From JBAZJN01 sp041651295 (lineage in GTDB: Bacteria; Patescibacteriota; UBA1384; XYA2-FULL-43-10; CAINNR01), in assembly GCA_041651295.1 (NCBI GenBank), contig JBAZJN010000007.1, forward strand, positions 1 to 42,716: DNA of 42,716 nt. The letters run 5' to 3'. The position numbers were made by a program, and so were the translations under genes. Each line of letters begins with the position of its first letter. The stretch's first letter is position 1. The notes under the pieces are model-generated. The model made no database searches. It was not told where the DNA came from and saw nothing but the letters and a program-made list of their open reading frames with translations. Below are positions 37,069 through 42,716 of this stretch, one piece after another.

Positions 37069-37764
37069 TTACTGTGTTTGCCAAAAATTTATACTATTTT
37101 GCACAGAAGTAATAAAAAAATCAGGAGCACTCAATCTTTGAGCCGCCAACAACTCCGCTTGGTAGCATGGAAGTTCTTGCTCCTTGGTGTGATAAGAATA
37201 AATTTTATCAACATATACATTGTAAACATGCCGAGCTTCGTGAGCAATTATACTACCGGTAATTGCAGCGTTGGCATCAGCGCCAATATAGATATCTCTT
37301 CTTTCCTGATATCCGCCGTAATTATTATACTCATTGATAGTTGATACTTGCCTTGAAACAATTTGAAAATGCTCGTTGTCTTGAGCGGAGAGCAAATTTA
37401 GTGCAGCAACAATCTTAATTTTGAAATCATCAGACCCAACAATATGATCATAAATTGATGATGGTTGCTGTTGGGGCTGATTTCCAACCGCCTGCGTATC
37501 ACTTGCCACGTCATCGCGCACAGCTTCATTTTTAGCTTGTTTTAGATCGGCAATTTCCTTATTCTTGTCATCTATGCTTTTGTTGGCCGCATCTAACTCT
37601 TCTTTCGTCTTTAGATATTGCTGATTAATAGCCTCTTTTTCCTTTGTCAAATTATTGATTTTTTGGTTATAAAACCAATATAGATAGCCAGATAACAAAG
37701 TTAGAAGAACAACTAATATCGAGACCAAAATCGGCAATAAATTTTTTCTTATTTGTTTAATCAT
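37069..37764 (-). CDS. Membrane-anchored putative metallopeptidase (HExxH)
   Basis: A 231-aa protein: membrane helix at about residues 8-27, coiled coil (about 30-85, IDDKNKEIADLKQAKNEA), a Gln/Pro linker, then a globular domain with IAHEARHVYN (HExxH) and ELPCYQAELLAAQRL about 20 residues later, a possible third ligand. The domain would lie outside the membrane. ATG 37764 is chosen because TGATATAAT (37772-37780) ends only 7 nt before it, which makes the longer N-terminus from 37806 untranscribed. It is 6 nt upstream of comM. Confidence 0.75.
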   Translation of the reverse strand: MIKQIRKNLLPILVSILVVLLTLLSGYLYWFYNQKINNLTKEKEAINQQYLKTKEELDAANKSIDDKNKEIADLKQAKNEAVRDDVASDTQAVGNQPQQQPSSIYDHIVGSDDFKIKIVAALNLLSAQDNEHFQIVSRQVSTINEYNNYGGYQERRDIYIGADANAAITGSIIAHEARHVYNVYVDKIYSYHTKEQELPCYQAELLAAQRLSAPDFFITSVQNSINFWQTQ

Positions 37765-37836
37765 CCTTTCAATTATATCATTTAAATTAAAAGGATTTAT
37801 TACCATGCAGCAGGAAAAAGTTTCTCAAACGAGTCT

Positions 37837-38724
37837 TTATTTCAGAAACTTCTTAATTTCTTTTTCTGCGGATTTAATATCTTTGCACCAAACAATTTCC
37901 GGAAAGCGGCGGAACCAAGTTAGCTGTCTGCGAGCAAAAGCATGAATTTTGTATTTAAGTTCCTGTTTCATTTCGAGAAAACTTTGATCGGTTTGACCAA
38001 GCAGATATTTTCCGATAATACGGTATTCCAACCCCAAGCCCAGAAGCCAATCTTTATTGACTCCTGCCGCGATAAGGGATTTTATTTCTTCCAACATTCC
38101 CTGCTCAAAACGCTCCTCAACTCGCAAATCGATGCGATTATAGAGTGCATCCCGGGGAAAATCGGTGGCAAGCTGCAGAACCTCAAAATTCGGTTTTTTC
38201 TTTTTGGATGTCTCACCAGCCTGATATTTTTCAATCGCCCTGATTATGCGATGAGGATTTTGGAGATCAATATTGGAGCTCCCAATATCACATTTTAACA
38301 GTATATTTTTTAGTTGTTTTAATGATTTCTTCTCAAGCTGCTCGCGGCTATATTTAATTTTCAAGTCTTTAGTGGATTTTTTGAGTTCAAATCCTTCCGT
38401 AAGCGCTTGAACATATAGCCCCGTTCCGCCGACAACGACAGGTGTTTTTCCGCGAGCAAAAATATCTTCAACCGCTTGTCTTGCCAACCTAAGCCAATCA
38501 AACAGAGTAAATTTTTCACCCGGCTTTCGAATGTCAATTAAGTGATACTTAACTTCTCCATACTCCTCCAGGTCTTTTCCGGTACCGATATCTAGTTTTT
38601 GATAAACCTGTCGGGAATCTGCAGAAATAATTTCTCCATTAAACTTTTTTGCAATTGAAACTCCCCAGCCGGTTTTTCCACTGGCAGTCGGCCCGACAAT
38701 ACAAATAATTTTTCGCTTTTCCAT
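37837..38724 (-). CDS. miaA: tRNA dimethylallyltransferase
   Basis: A 295-aa MiaA that adds the isopentenyl group to A37 of tRNAs reading UNN codons. P-loop IVGPTASGKTGWG, ISADSRQVYQKLDIGTGK, VVVGGTGLYVQAL and the LQNPHRIIRAIEKY motif are present. Start ATG 38724; the longer frame begins in a terminator T-tract. A TGATATAGC -10-like box lies about 10 nt upstream. There is a lysine-rich stretch ETSKKKKPNF in the middle. Confidence 0.95.
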   Translation of the reverse strand: MEKRKIICIVGPTASGKTGWGVSIAKKFNGEIISADSRQVYQKLDIGTGKDLEEYGEVKYHLIDIRKPGEKFTLFDWLRLARQAVEDIFARGKTPVVVGGTGLYVQALTEGFELKKSTKDLKIKYSREQLEKKSLKQLKNILLKCDIGSSNIDLQNPHRIIRAIEKYQAGETSKKKKPNFEVLQLATDFPRDALYNRIDLRVEERFEQGMLEEIKSLIAAGVNKDWLLGLGLEYRIIGKYLLGQTDQSFLEMKQELKYKIHAFARRQLTWFRRFPEIVWCKDIKSAEKEIKKFLK

Positions 38725-38739
38725 CTTGTTAGCTATATC

Positions 38740-38768
38740 AAAAAAATCCCCCGTTTTCAATCCGGAGG
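38740..38768 (-). terminator. Terminator of the 38770-38955 gene
   Basis: Minus strand TCCTCCG/CGGGGGA (one wobble) around a 9-nt A-rich loop, then TTTTTTT. The T-tract is followed at once by GATATAGC, the putative -10 of miaA. Confidence 0.85.
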
Positions 38769-38769
38769 A

Positions 38770-38955
38770 CTATTCCTCACGCTTTTCTTCCGTCCGTTTG
38801 CGCTTTAGCTTTTCGAGCTCAAAGACGCTCCTGCCGGAATCTGGAGCAAATTTTTTGTCCGGATCATCGTCCTTTAGGAGCTTTTCTTCTAGCTCCTCAA
38901 AATATTCGTCGCTGAACTCGTCCGGATCATTATCTGCGAGTAGATTATCGTCCAT
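38770..38955 (-). CDS. Small acidic protein, unknown
   Basis: A 61-aa protein: an Asp/Glu-rich N-terminal two thirds (MDDNLLADNDPDEFSDEYFE...) and a basic C-terminus (FELEKLKRKRTEEKREE). No family recognised. TTATAATAT (a -10 like box) lies 7-15 nt upstream of ATG 38955, suggesting a leaderless transcript, and a strong terminator follows the stop directly. This tight promoter-ORF-terminator packing supports it as a real gene. Confidence 0.65.
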   Translation of the reverse strand: MDDNLLADNDPDEFSDEYFEELEEKLLKDDDPDKKFAPDSGRSVFELEKLKRKRTEEKREE

Positions 38956-38967
38956 ATCGATATTATA

Positions 38968-38992
38968 ACAAATTGGTGGGCGAGAGAGGACT
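38968..38992. repeat. Duplicated 3' end of tRNA-Leu(UAG)
   Basis: A 25-bp exact copy (ACAAATTGGTGGGCGAGAGA + GGACT) of 39137-39161, which contains the CCA end and part of the T arm of tRNA-Leu. An inverted CACCAATTTG copy of its first part occurs at 39105-39114. Confidence 0.85.
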
Positions 38993-39136
38993 TCTCACCC
39001 GTTCGCGAAGCTCACTCATAGAAACCCACGGTTTCTATTATCTTCCTCTGCGGGAAACTCCCGTTTCCCGACCCCTTCCCTGTTCGAGTCTAAACTATCA
39101 AACTCACCAATTTGCTCCGGCGAATAAATCGCCGAG

Positions 39137-39161
39137 ACAAATTGGTGGGCGAGAGAGGACT
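39137..39161. repeat. Parental copy of the tRNA-Leu(UAG) 3'-end duplication
   Basis: The copy that belongs to the intact tRNA gene (39143-39229). The two direct repeats are 169 bp apart. Confidence 0.85.
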
Positions 39162-39229
39162 CGAACCTCCACGGGTTTTACCCCACTAGTTCCTAAGACT
39201 AGCGTGTATACCAATTTCACCACTCGCCC
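39143..39229 (-). tRNA. tRNA-Leu (UAG)
   Basis: 87 nt with encoded CCA. Acceptor GGGCGAG/CTCGCCC, anticodon stem CTAGT/ACTAG with loop CTTAGGA (TAG), long variable arm, T-loop TTCGAGT. Confidence 0.95.
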
Positions 39230-39271
39230 GAACAGAATTATTCTACACTAAATCGGGAAAAAAATCCAGTC

Positions 39272-39823
39272 TCAAATTGAGATTTTATCACTAAATTTAG
39301 CATAGGTCTTTTCGCCAATGCCTTTGACATTTTTTATCTGGTCAATAGATTTGAATCCTCCGTTTGCCGTCCGGTATTCGATAATTCTTTTAGCATAAGT
39401 CGGGCCAATACCAGGAAGTGATTCTAGTTCCGCCTGAGTCGCAGTATTTATATTGATCTTTCCACTGATCGGACTTGAATTTGCAGATGGGGAAGACAGC
39501 TCTCCTGAATTTATCGCTGGCACGGGCGTTGATTTTAGCTCAGTTATTTGTTGCTCTAAATCTTTGATTTTATTTTCAAGTTCGCTGATTTTCTGGTCAT
39601 TATTTTCACTTGGCGCTACTCCCCTAGCAAAACTCCCCTTTTTAACCATTAAAAGTGTTCCGCCAACAAGAGATAAAACAATCAGCCCTGCCCCGATATA
39701 CGTTGAATTCTTTTCAATAAATTCTCTTGTGAAGAGTCTAGCAATAAATTGACCTAATATTCTCAAATACTCCCAAATTAACCTAAATAATTTTTTAAAT
39801 TTAGAAATTACTAAATTGTTCAT
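39272..39823 (-). CDS. comEA: ComEA-like helix-hairpin-helix DNA-binding protein
   Basis: A 183-aa protein with one membrane helix (about residues 40-60, YIGAGLIVLSLVGGTLLMV), a coiled coil with SENNDQKISELENKIKDLEQ, a Ser/Pro linker, and a C-terminal ComEA domain: INTATQAELESLPGIGPTYAKRIIEYR and FKSIDQIKNVKGIGEKTYAKF (two HhH motifs). ComEA binds incoming DNA at the cell surface during uptake. The first about 28 residues, including the start codon, are encoded by a dispersed AT-rich repeat, so the native N-terminus may have been replaced. Confidence 0.93.
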   Translation of the reverse strand: MNNLVISKFKKLFRLIWEYLRILGQFIARLFTREFIEKNSTYIGAGLIVLSLVGGTLLMVKKGSFARGVAPSENNDQKISELENKIKDLEQQITELKSTPVPAINSGELSSPSANSSPISGKININTATQAELESLPGIGPTYAKRIIEYRTANGGFKSIDQIKNVKGIGEKTYAKFSDKISI

Positions 39824-39852
39824 TTTTTAGGTTAATTAGAATAATTAGAAAT
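39745..39852. repeat. AT-rich dispersed repeat, copy 3 (in comEA 5' end)
   Basis: ATTGACCTAATATTCTCAAA, AATTAACCTAAATAATTTTT and AGGTTAATTAGAATAATTAG blocks match 2523-2633 and 29078-29160. The part up to 39823 is translated as the ComEA N-terminus; the rest is the gap to recG. Confidence 0.7.
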
Positions 39853-41988
39853 TTACTCGAGATGCTGCCTTGTCTCTCCGACTTTGTTCAACAGATTAGG
39901 ATATTTACCTACCTCAATCGATATATCCTTAGCTGCTTCAGTCGCCTTCTCTATCATTATTCTATCACCGATATCGGCAAACCTAAAATCCCAAAACCCG
40001 GATTGCTGGTAACCGTACATCTGCCCTGGGCCGCGAAGTTCCAAATCCATCTCGGCCAGTTTAAAGCCAGACGATATCGATTTCATATAATCCAACCTCT
40101 TTTTGGCATTTTCTGAATCGGAGGACCCGTCCGCAGTAGCTTCGCGACCAGCGATGCGGGTGAATGAGAATAAGAGGCAATATGACTGTAAATCAGACCG
40201 GCCGACACGACCACGAAATTGGTGGAGCTGGGCAAGGCCAAAAGCTTCTGCATTTTCAATCATCATGACAGTTGCATTCGGTATATCCACGCCAACCTCG
40301 ACCACCGAGGTACTGACCAAAATATCGTATTTTTTAGCCTTGAAATCAGCCATAACTTCCTCTTTTTCTTTTGACTTCATCTTTCCATGAAGCATACCAA
40401 CCTTCAGATCCGGAAATACCTCCGTCCGGAGTCTTACTGATTCGTTAATTACGGTTTTTTTGTCCTCTTCAAACAGGCGCAGTTCGCCTCCCGAATCGGC
40501 CGGGTTGTCAATTAACGGACAAATAACAAATATCTGCTGGCCGGATTTTATTTGCGTCCTGATAAACTCGTAAGCCTTATAACGATCATCCGGAGACACA
40601 ATTTTGGTGATGATTTGTTTTCGGTTTTTTGGCATTTCATCAATGACTGAAACATCCAGATCGGCAAAAACTACCAAAGACATAGTCCTTGGAATTGGCG
40701 TTGCCGTCATTGAGAGAAAATGAGGCCGGACACCGTTTTTAGCCTCGATTAGTTTCCCCCGCTGGTTGACGCCGAAACGGTGCTGTTCATCAATGATTAC
40801 AAGACCTAAATTTTCAATTGGATCTTTCAAATGTAGTAATGCATGCGTCCCAACGTAAATATCAATTGCTTCATTGTTAAATTGCTGAATTGTTTGGAAT
40901 TTGGAATTTGGAATTTGTTTGGAATTTGTTTCTTGTTTCTTGCTTCTTTGAGTCGCGGATGTTACCAGCGCGACTTTTATTCCATGTGGTTCTAATATTT
41001 TTGATAAAGTTTCAAAATGCTGATTGGCTAAAATTTCCGTCGGCGCCATAAGTGCTACTCGATAGCCGTTTTTGATCACTACTGCCGCAGCAAAGGCGGC
41101 AACAACCGTTTTTCCCGAACCGACATCGCCATTTAGAAGCCGGTTCATTGGTTTATCGTTTGATAAATCTTGAATAATTTTCCAAGCAGCTTTCCGCTGG
41201 GCATCGGTCAATTGAAACGGGAGTGAAGCAGCAAAATCTTTTAAAAACTGTTCGTCTATTTTCATCACTGGCGCTTTATGAACCAGGATATCCTTTTTCG
41301 CCAACTGTTTCTGCAAAGAGAATAAAAATAGCTCGTCAAATGCCATGCGCTCTCTGGCTTTTTCCATCAGTTGCGAACTCTCCGGCTGATGCAAAATCAG
41401 TATTGTTTCTTGAATTCCTATTAAATTATTTTTTCTGATGATTTCATTCGGTATGTATTCTTCTATACCAGATACCAAATTCTTAGTACTCGATACTAAT
41501 TTCGCGATGTAAAAACTGGTGATACCGGTTGTTTCCGGATAAATCGGCACGATTTTGGGGCCATTTGCCCGATTCGGCGACTCCATTTGAAGTTGTCCGG
41601 AGAAATTGTCATATGAAACTTTGCCATTCAAAATCAATTCCTGCCCGGATTTCAACATCTTCTCCAAATACGGCTGGTTGAACCAAACGACTTTAATTGA
41701 CCCGGTTTCATCGGCAACCACCGCCTCAGTGACAGTAAATCGTCGCCGTCTGGTTCTCCGATTGGCAATATTGATGATTTTGGCTTTGATGGTGTAATTG
41801 TCATTGCGAGCCTCGCCATAGGCGGGCGCGGCAATCTTTTCGATTTTCGTTATTTTCGTGTAGTCAGCATAATCTCTGGGGAAATAATAAATTAAATCTT
41901 CAACCGAGTTTACCCCGAGTCCGTTAAGACGAGGGGCCATTTTCGGCCCGACACCATGTAGAAATTGTATTTCTGTTTTCAAATCCAT
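39853..41988 (-). CDS. recG: ATP-dependent DNA helicase RecG
   Basis: A 711-aa RecG, which regresses stalled forks and processes Holliday junctions. It has the N-terminal wedge OB domain (about 60-150), helicase motif I LNGDVGSGKTVVAA, motif II DEQHRFG (DEQH), motif III SMTATPIPRT, motif V-VI region VVEVGVDIPNATVMMIENAEAFGLAQLHQFRGRVGRS. Two inserts look repeat-derived: residues 51-63 (KIAAPAYGEARND) from a GTCATTGCGAG half element and KKQETNSKQIPNSKFQ from a tandem TTGGAATTTG stretch near 40895-40945. Length is otherwise normal and motifs are intact, so it should be functional. Confidence 0.96.
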   Translation of the reverse strand: MDLKTEIQFLHGVGPKMAPRLNGLGVNSVEDLIYYFPRDYADYTKITKIEKIAAPAYGEARNDNYTIKAKIINIANRRTRRRRFTVTEAVVADETGSIKVVWFNQPYLEKMLKSGQELILNGKVSYDNFSGQLQMESPNRANGPKIVPIYPETTGITSFYIAKLVSSTKNLVSGIEEYIPNEIIRKNNLIGIQETILILHQPESSQLMEKARERMAFDELFLFSLQKQLAKKDILVHKAPVMKIDEQFLKDFAASLPFQLTDAQRKAAWKIIQDLSNDKPMNRLLNGDVGSGKTVVAAFAAAVVIKNGYRVALMAPTEILANQHFETLSKILEPHGIKVALVTSATQRSKKQETNSKQIPNSKFQTIQQFNNEAIDIYVGTHALLHLKDPIENLGLVIIDEQHRFGVNQRGKLIEAKNGVRPHFLSMTATPIPRTMSLVVFADLDVSVIDEMPKNRKQIITKIVSPDDRYKAYEFIRTQIKSGQQIFVICPLIDNPADSGGELRLFEEDKKTVINESVRLRTEVFPDLKVGMLHGKMKSKEKEEVMADFKAKKYDILVSTSVVEVGVDIPNATVMMIENAEAFGLAQLHQFRGRVGRSDLQSYCLLFSFTRIAGREATADGSSDSENAKKRLDYMKSISSGFKLAEMDLELRGPGQMYGYQQSGFWDFRFADIGDRIMIEKATEAAKDISIEVGKYPNLLNKVGETRQHLE
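41800..41837. repeat. Half copy of the GTCATTGCGAG repeat inside recG
   Basis: GTCATTGCGAGCCTCGCC at the left and GCGGCAATCT at the right match one arm of 4555-4636 and 19378-19443. The reading frame of recG continues through it. Confidence 0.8.
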
Positions 41989-42013
41989 AACAAAAGTATA
42001 CCAGATAAAAACA

Positions 42014-42042
42014 TTGACTTAATTAACATTTTATGATATTGT
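42014..42042 (+). promoter_or_regulatory. Promoter of the 42078-42329 gene
   Basis: TTGACT (42014-42019), 17-nt spacer, TATTGT (42037-42042) with TGA extended -10. It is divergent from recG. Confidence 0.65.
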
Positions 42043-42077
42043 GTTAACACGAACCACAATATACAGGAGACAACCAC

Positions 42078-42329
42078 ATGTGCTCACCGCCAGATAATCT
42101 GCTCCCCGACTGTTCTGCGGAGGTTCGCGCTTTTGTTCAGGCGCGACTGGACAAGGACGAGGAAGAGATGATCGCTGACGTCACCGAGGACCAGTACGTC
42201 GCATGGTACAACAACGTCTACGACAGCCCTGATCTTCTGAAGTTCGCCCCTTCGCTCACCAAGTGGAAGGGCTTCCAAGACAATTGGATGATCGGCCTTC
42301 ACCGGTCACTTCGCAAGTCAAACAGGTAA
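42078..42329 (+). CDS. Small GC-rich orphan protein, unknown
   Basis: An 83-aa soluble, acidic, mostly helical protein (MCSPPDNLLPDCSAEVRAF..., then SPDLLKFAPSLTKWKGFQDNW). No family recognised. ATG 42078 follows CAGGAGACAACCAC. Almost every codon ends in C or G, in sharp contrast with recG. It carries its own promoter and terminator. The antisense ORF over the same stretch is a shadow. Confidence 0.7.
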   Translation: MCSPPDNLLPDCSAEVRAFVQARLDKDEEEMIADVTEDQYVAWYNNVYDSPDLLKFAPSLTKWKGFQDNWMIGLHRSLRKSNR

Positions 42330-42360
42330 CTGTCCTCCCTCCAGAGGCAGTGCCCGGCCG

Positions 42361-42396
42361 ACGGCCATTCGATGCAAATCGGATGCGCCGTTTTTT
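42361..42396 (+). terminator. Intrinsic terminator of the 42078-42329 gene
   Basis: ACGGC/GCCGT outer stem, ATTCGAT/ATCGGAT inner stem (one G-U) and a GCAA tetraloop, then TTTTTT. Confidence 0.88.
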
Positions 42397-42405
42397 AATA
42401 AATTG

Positions 42406-42434
42406 TTGACTTACAGAAGATGAAGATGTAGAAT
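42406..42434 (+). promoter_or_regulatory. Strong promoter of the 42441 transcript
   Basis: TTGACT (42406-42411), 17-nt spacer, TAGAAT (42429-42434). Near-consensus on both boxes. The predicted start site is about 42441. Confidence 0.8.
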
Positions 42435-42447
42435 TTATTGCAACGAG

Positions 42448-42522
42448 ATGAGGGTCGATAACGAAGGAATCCCTTGCCCTTCGTTGTGGTGGATCACATC
42501 AAGCACAAAGGAGGTTAGCTAG
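42448..42522 (+). CDS. Possible leaderless 24-aa ORF
   Basis: MRVDNEGIPCPSLWWITSST + KEVS, ending at TAG 42520. ATG lies about 7 nt from the predicted transcription start and has no Shine-Dalgarno. AAAGGAGG sits 5 nt before its stop. Tandem Trp residues recall leader peptides, but no attenuator for a Trp gene can be shown from this window. Confidence 0.3.
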   Translation: MRVDNEGIPCPSLWWITSSTKEVS

Positions 42523-42689
42523 ACGCAAAAAAACTAGTGTAACCCAGCAAGGGAAAGCTCGACTTTGGCCAAAGCCGGACGAAGATGGTCGAGACCGTTC
42601 AAAATTGAGTGCGGAATATCACGAATTATGCTATCCTGTAACAACTAATCAATAACATTAACTAGTTAAATGGACTAAAATGCTCAAAA

Positions 42690-42716
42690 AAAGCACAATC
42701 CAAAGTGCTTGTTTTG
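42690..42716 (+). terminator. Terminator-like hairpin at the window end
   Basis: AAGCAC-AATCCAAA-GTGCTT followed by GTTTTG; cut by the window edge. It also overlaps a possible start ATG at 42680, so it could instead be the beginning of a gene. Confidence 0.45.

Larger units (their letters stand above)
42441..42716 (+). other. Small transcript of unknown nature (structured RNA or frameshifted mini-gene)
   Basis: About 270 nt from the strong promoter to a terminator-like hairpin at the window edge. It contains AACGAAGG/CCTTCGTT (perfect 8 bp, 42460-42485 region), CTCGAC/GTCGAG enclosing a CTTTGGCCAAAG palindrome, and AAAGGAGG (42507-42514). A 24-codon ORF starts at 42448, almost at the predicted transcription start. 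A second frame (+1) runs from there to a TAA near 42651 but has no usable start codon of its own. It could be an RNA gene, a leader of a gene beyond the window, or a coding unit with a frameshift. Confidence 0.45.

Noticed and set aside
38973..39251. 92-aa + strand ORF
   Set aside because: It is antisense to tRNA-Leu and its duplicated tail, with no coding character.
42084..42302. 72-aa antisense ORF opposite the last orphan gene
   Set aside because: Shadow of GC-rich codons; the + strand gene has promoter, ribosome site and terminator.
42480..42514. Resemblance of GTGGATCACATC...AAAGGAGG to a 16S rRNA 3' end
   Set aside because: The match is only a few bases, GGATCACCTCC is not present, and AAAGGAGG is the complement of the anti-Shine-Dalgarno, so this is not rRNA.

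Overview
The window looks like a chromosomal fragment of a Patescibacteria (CPR) bacterium. The reasons are the small single-copy housekeeping genes, an AlaRS of only 587 residues without the usual C-terminal extension, a four-domain S1 protein, a truncated MBL-fold gene beside rpsA, an operon joining an FtsA-like ATPase to a baseplate-J-like membrane protein, and short palindromic repeats of the kind common in CPR genomes. The exact lineage cannot be fixed from sequence alone. No CRISPR array, rRNA gene, complete IS or prophage is seen.

Layout. 0.1-6.3 kb: a GC-rich orphan gene, then hpf, serS, lysS (all -), a second GC-rich orphan (+), dinB (-) and a third GC-rich mini-gene (-). 6.4-11.3 kb: greA and the cell-elongation cluster mreB-mreC-mreD-mrdA (-). 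11.4-21.1 kb: a long run of - strand genes: FtsA-like ATPase, a coiled-coil protein with a 21-bp tandem repeat, a baseplate-J-like membrane protein, ruvX, mltG, an ABC-2 exporter pair, a 106-aa protein and an unusual 882-aa protein with a DHH phosphoesterase core. 21.2-25.4 kb: a candidate structured RNA, a putative zinc peptidase, alaS, a lytic transglycosylase and another GC-rich orphan. 25.6-27.6 kb: an AT-rich accessory operon with an AlbA_2 (Schlafen-type) protein. 27.6-34.7 kb: tRNA-Leu and a GIY-YIG gene bracketed by inverted repeats, an NrnA-like DHH protein, an MBL relic, rpsA, several tRNAs, an ABC solute-binding protein, secG and a GC-rich HAD gene. 34.7-42.0 kb: tRNA-Gly, a GxxExxY pseudogene, comM/yifB, a membrane-anchored HExxH protein, miaA, tRNA-Leu, comEA and recG. 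42.0-42.7 kb: another GC-rich orphan, then a strongly promoted small transcript of unknown nature.

Three themes stand out. First, at least six small GC-rich genes (starting at 140, 4241, 6275, 25383, 34015 and 42078) sit as self-contained units between AT-rich core genes. Most have their own promoter, a good Shine-Dalgarno and an immediate intrinsic terminator. Second, several families of dispersed palindromic or AT-rich repeats lie between genes and also inside reading frames: in-frame inserts in alaS, recG and lysS, and a repeat that supplies the N-terminus of ComEA. Third, transcription signals are very compact: terminator T-tracts run into the next -10 box, transcripts look leaderless, and a stop codon lies in a terminator loop.

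Eight tRNA genes are present (Leu-UAA, Val-UAC, Leu-GAG, Leu-CAG, Phe-GAA, Cys-GCA, Gly-GCC, Leu-UAG), all with encoded CCA. Function calls rest on motif recognition by eye. No database or folding program was used.
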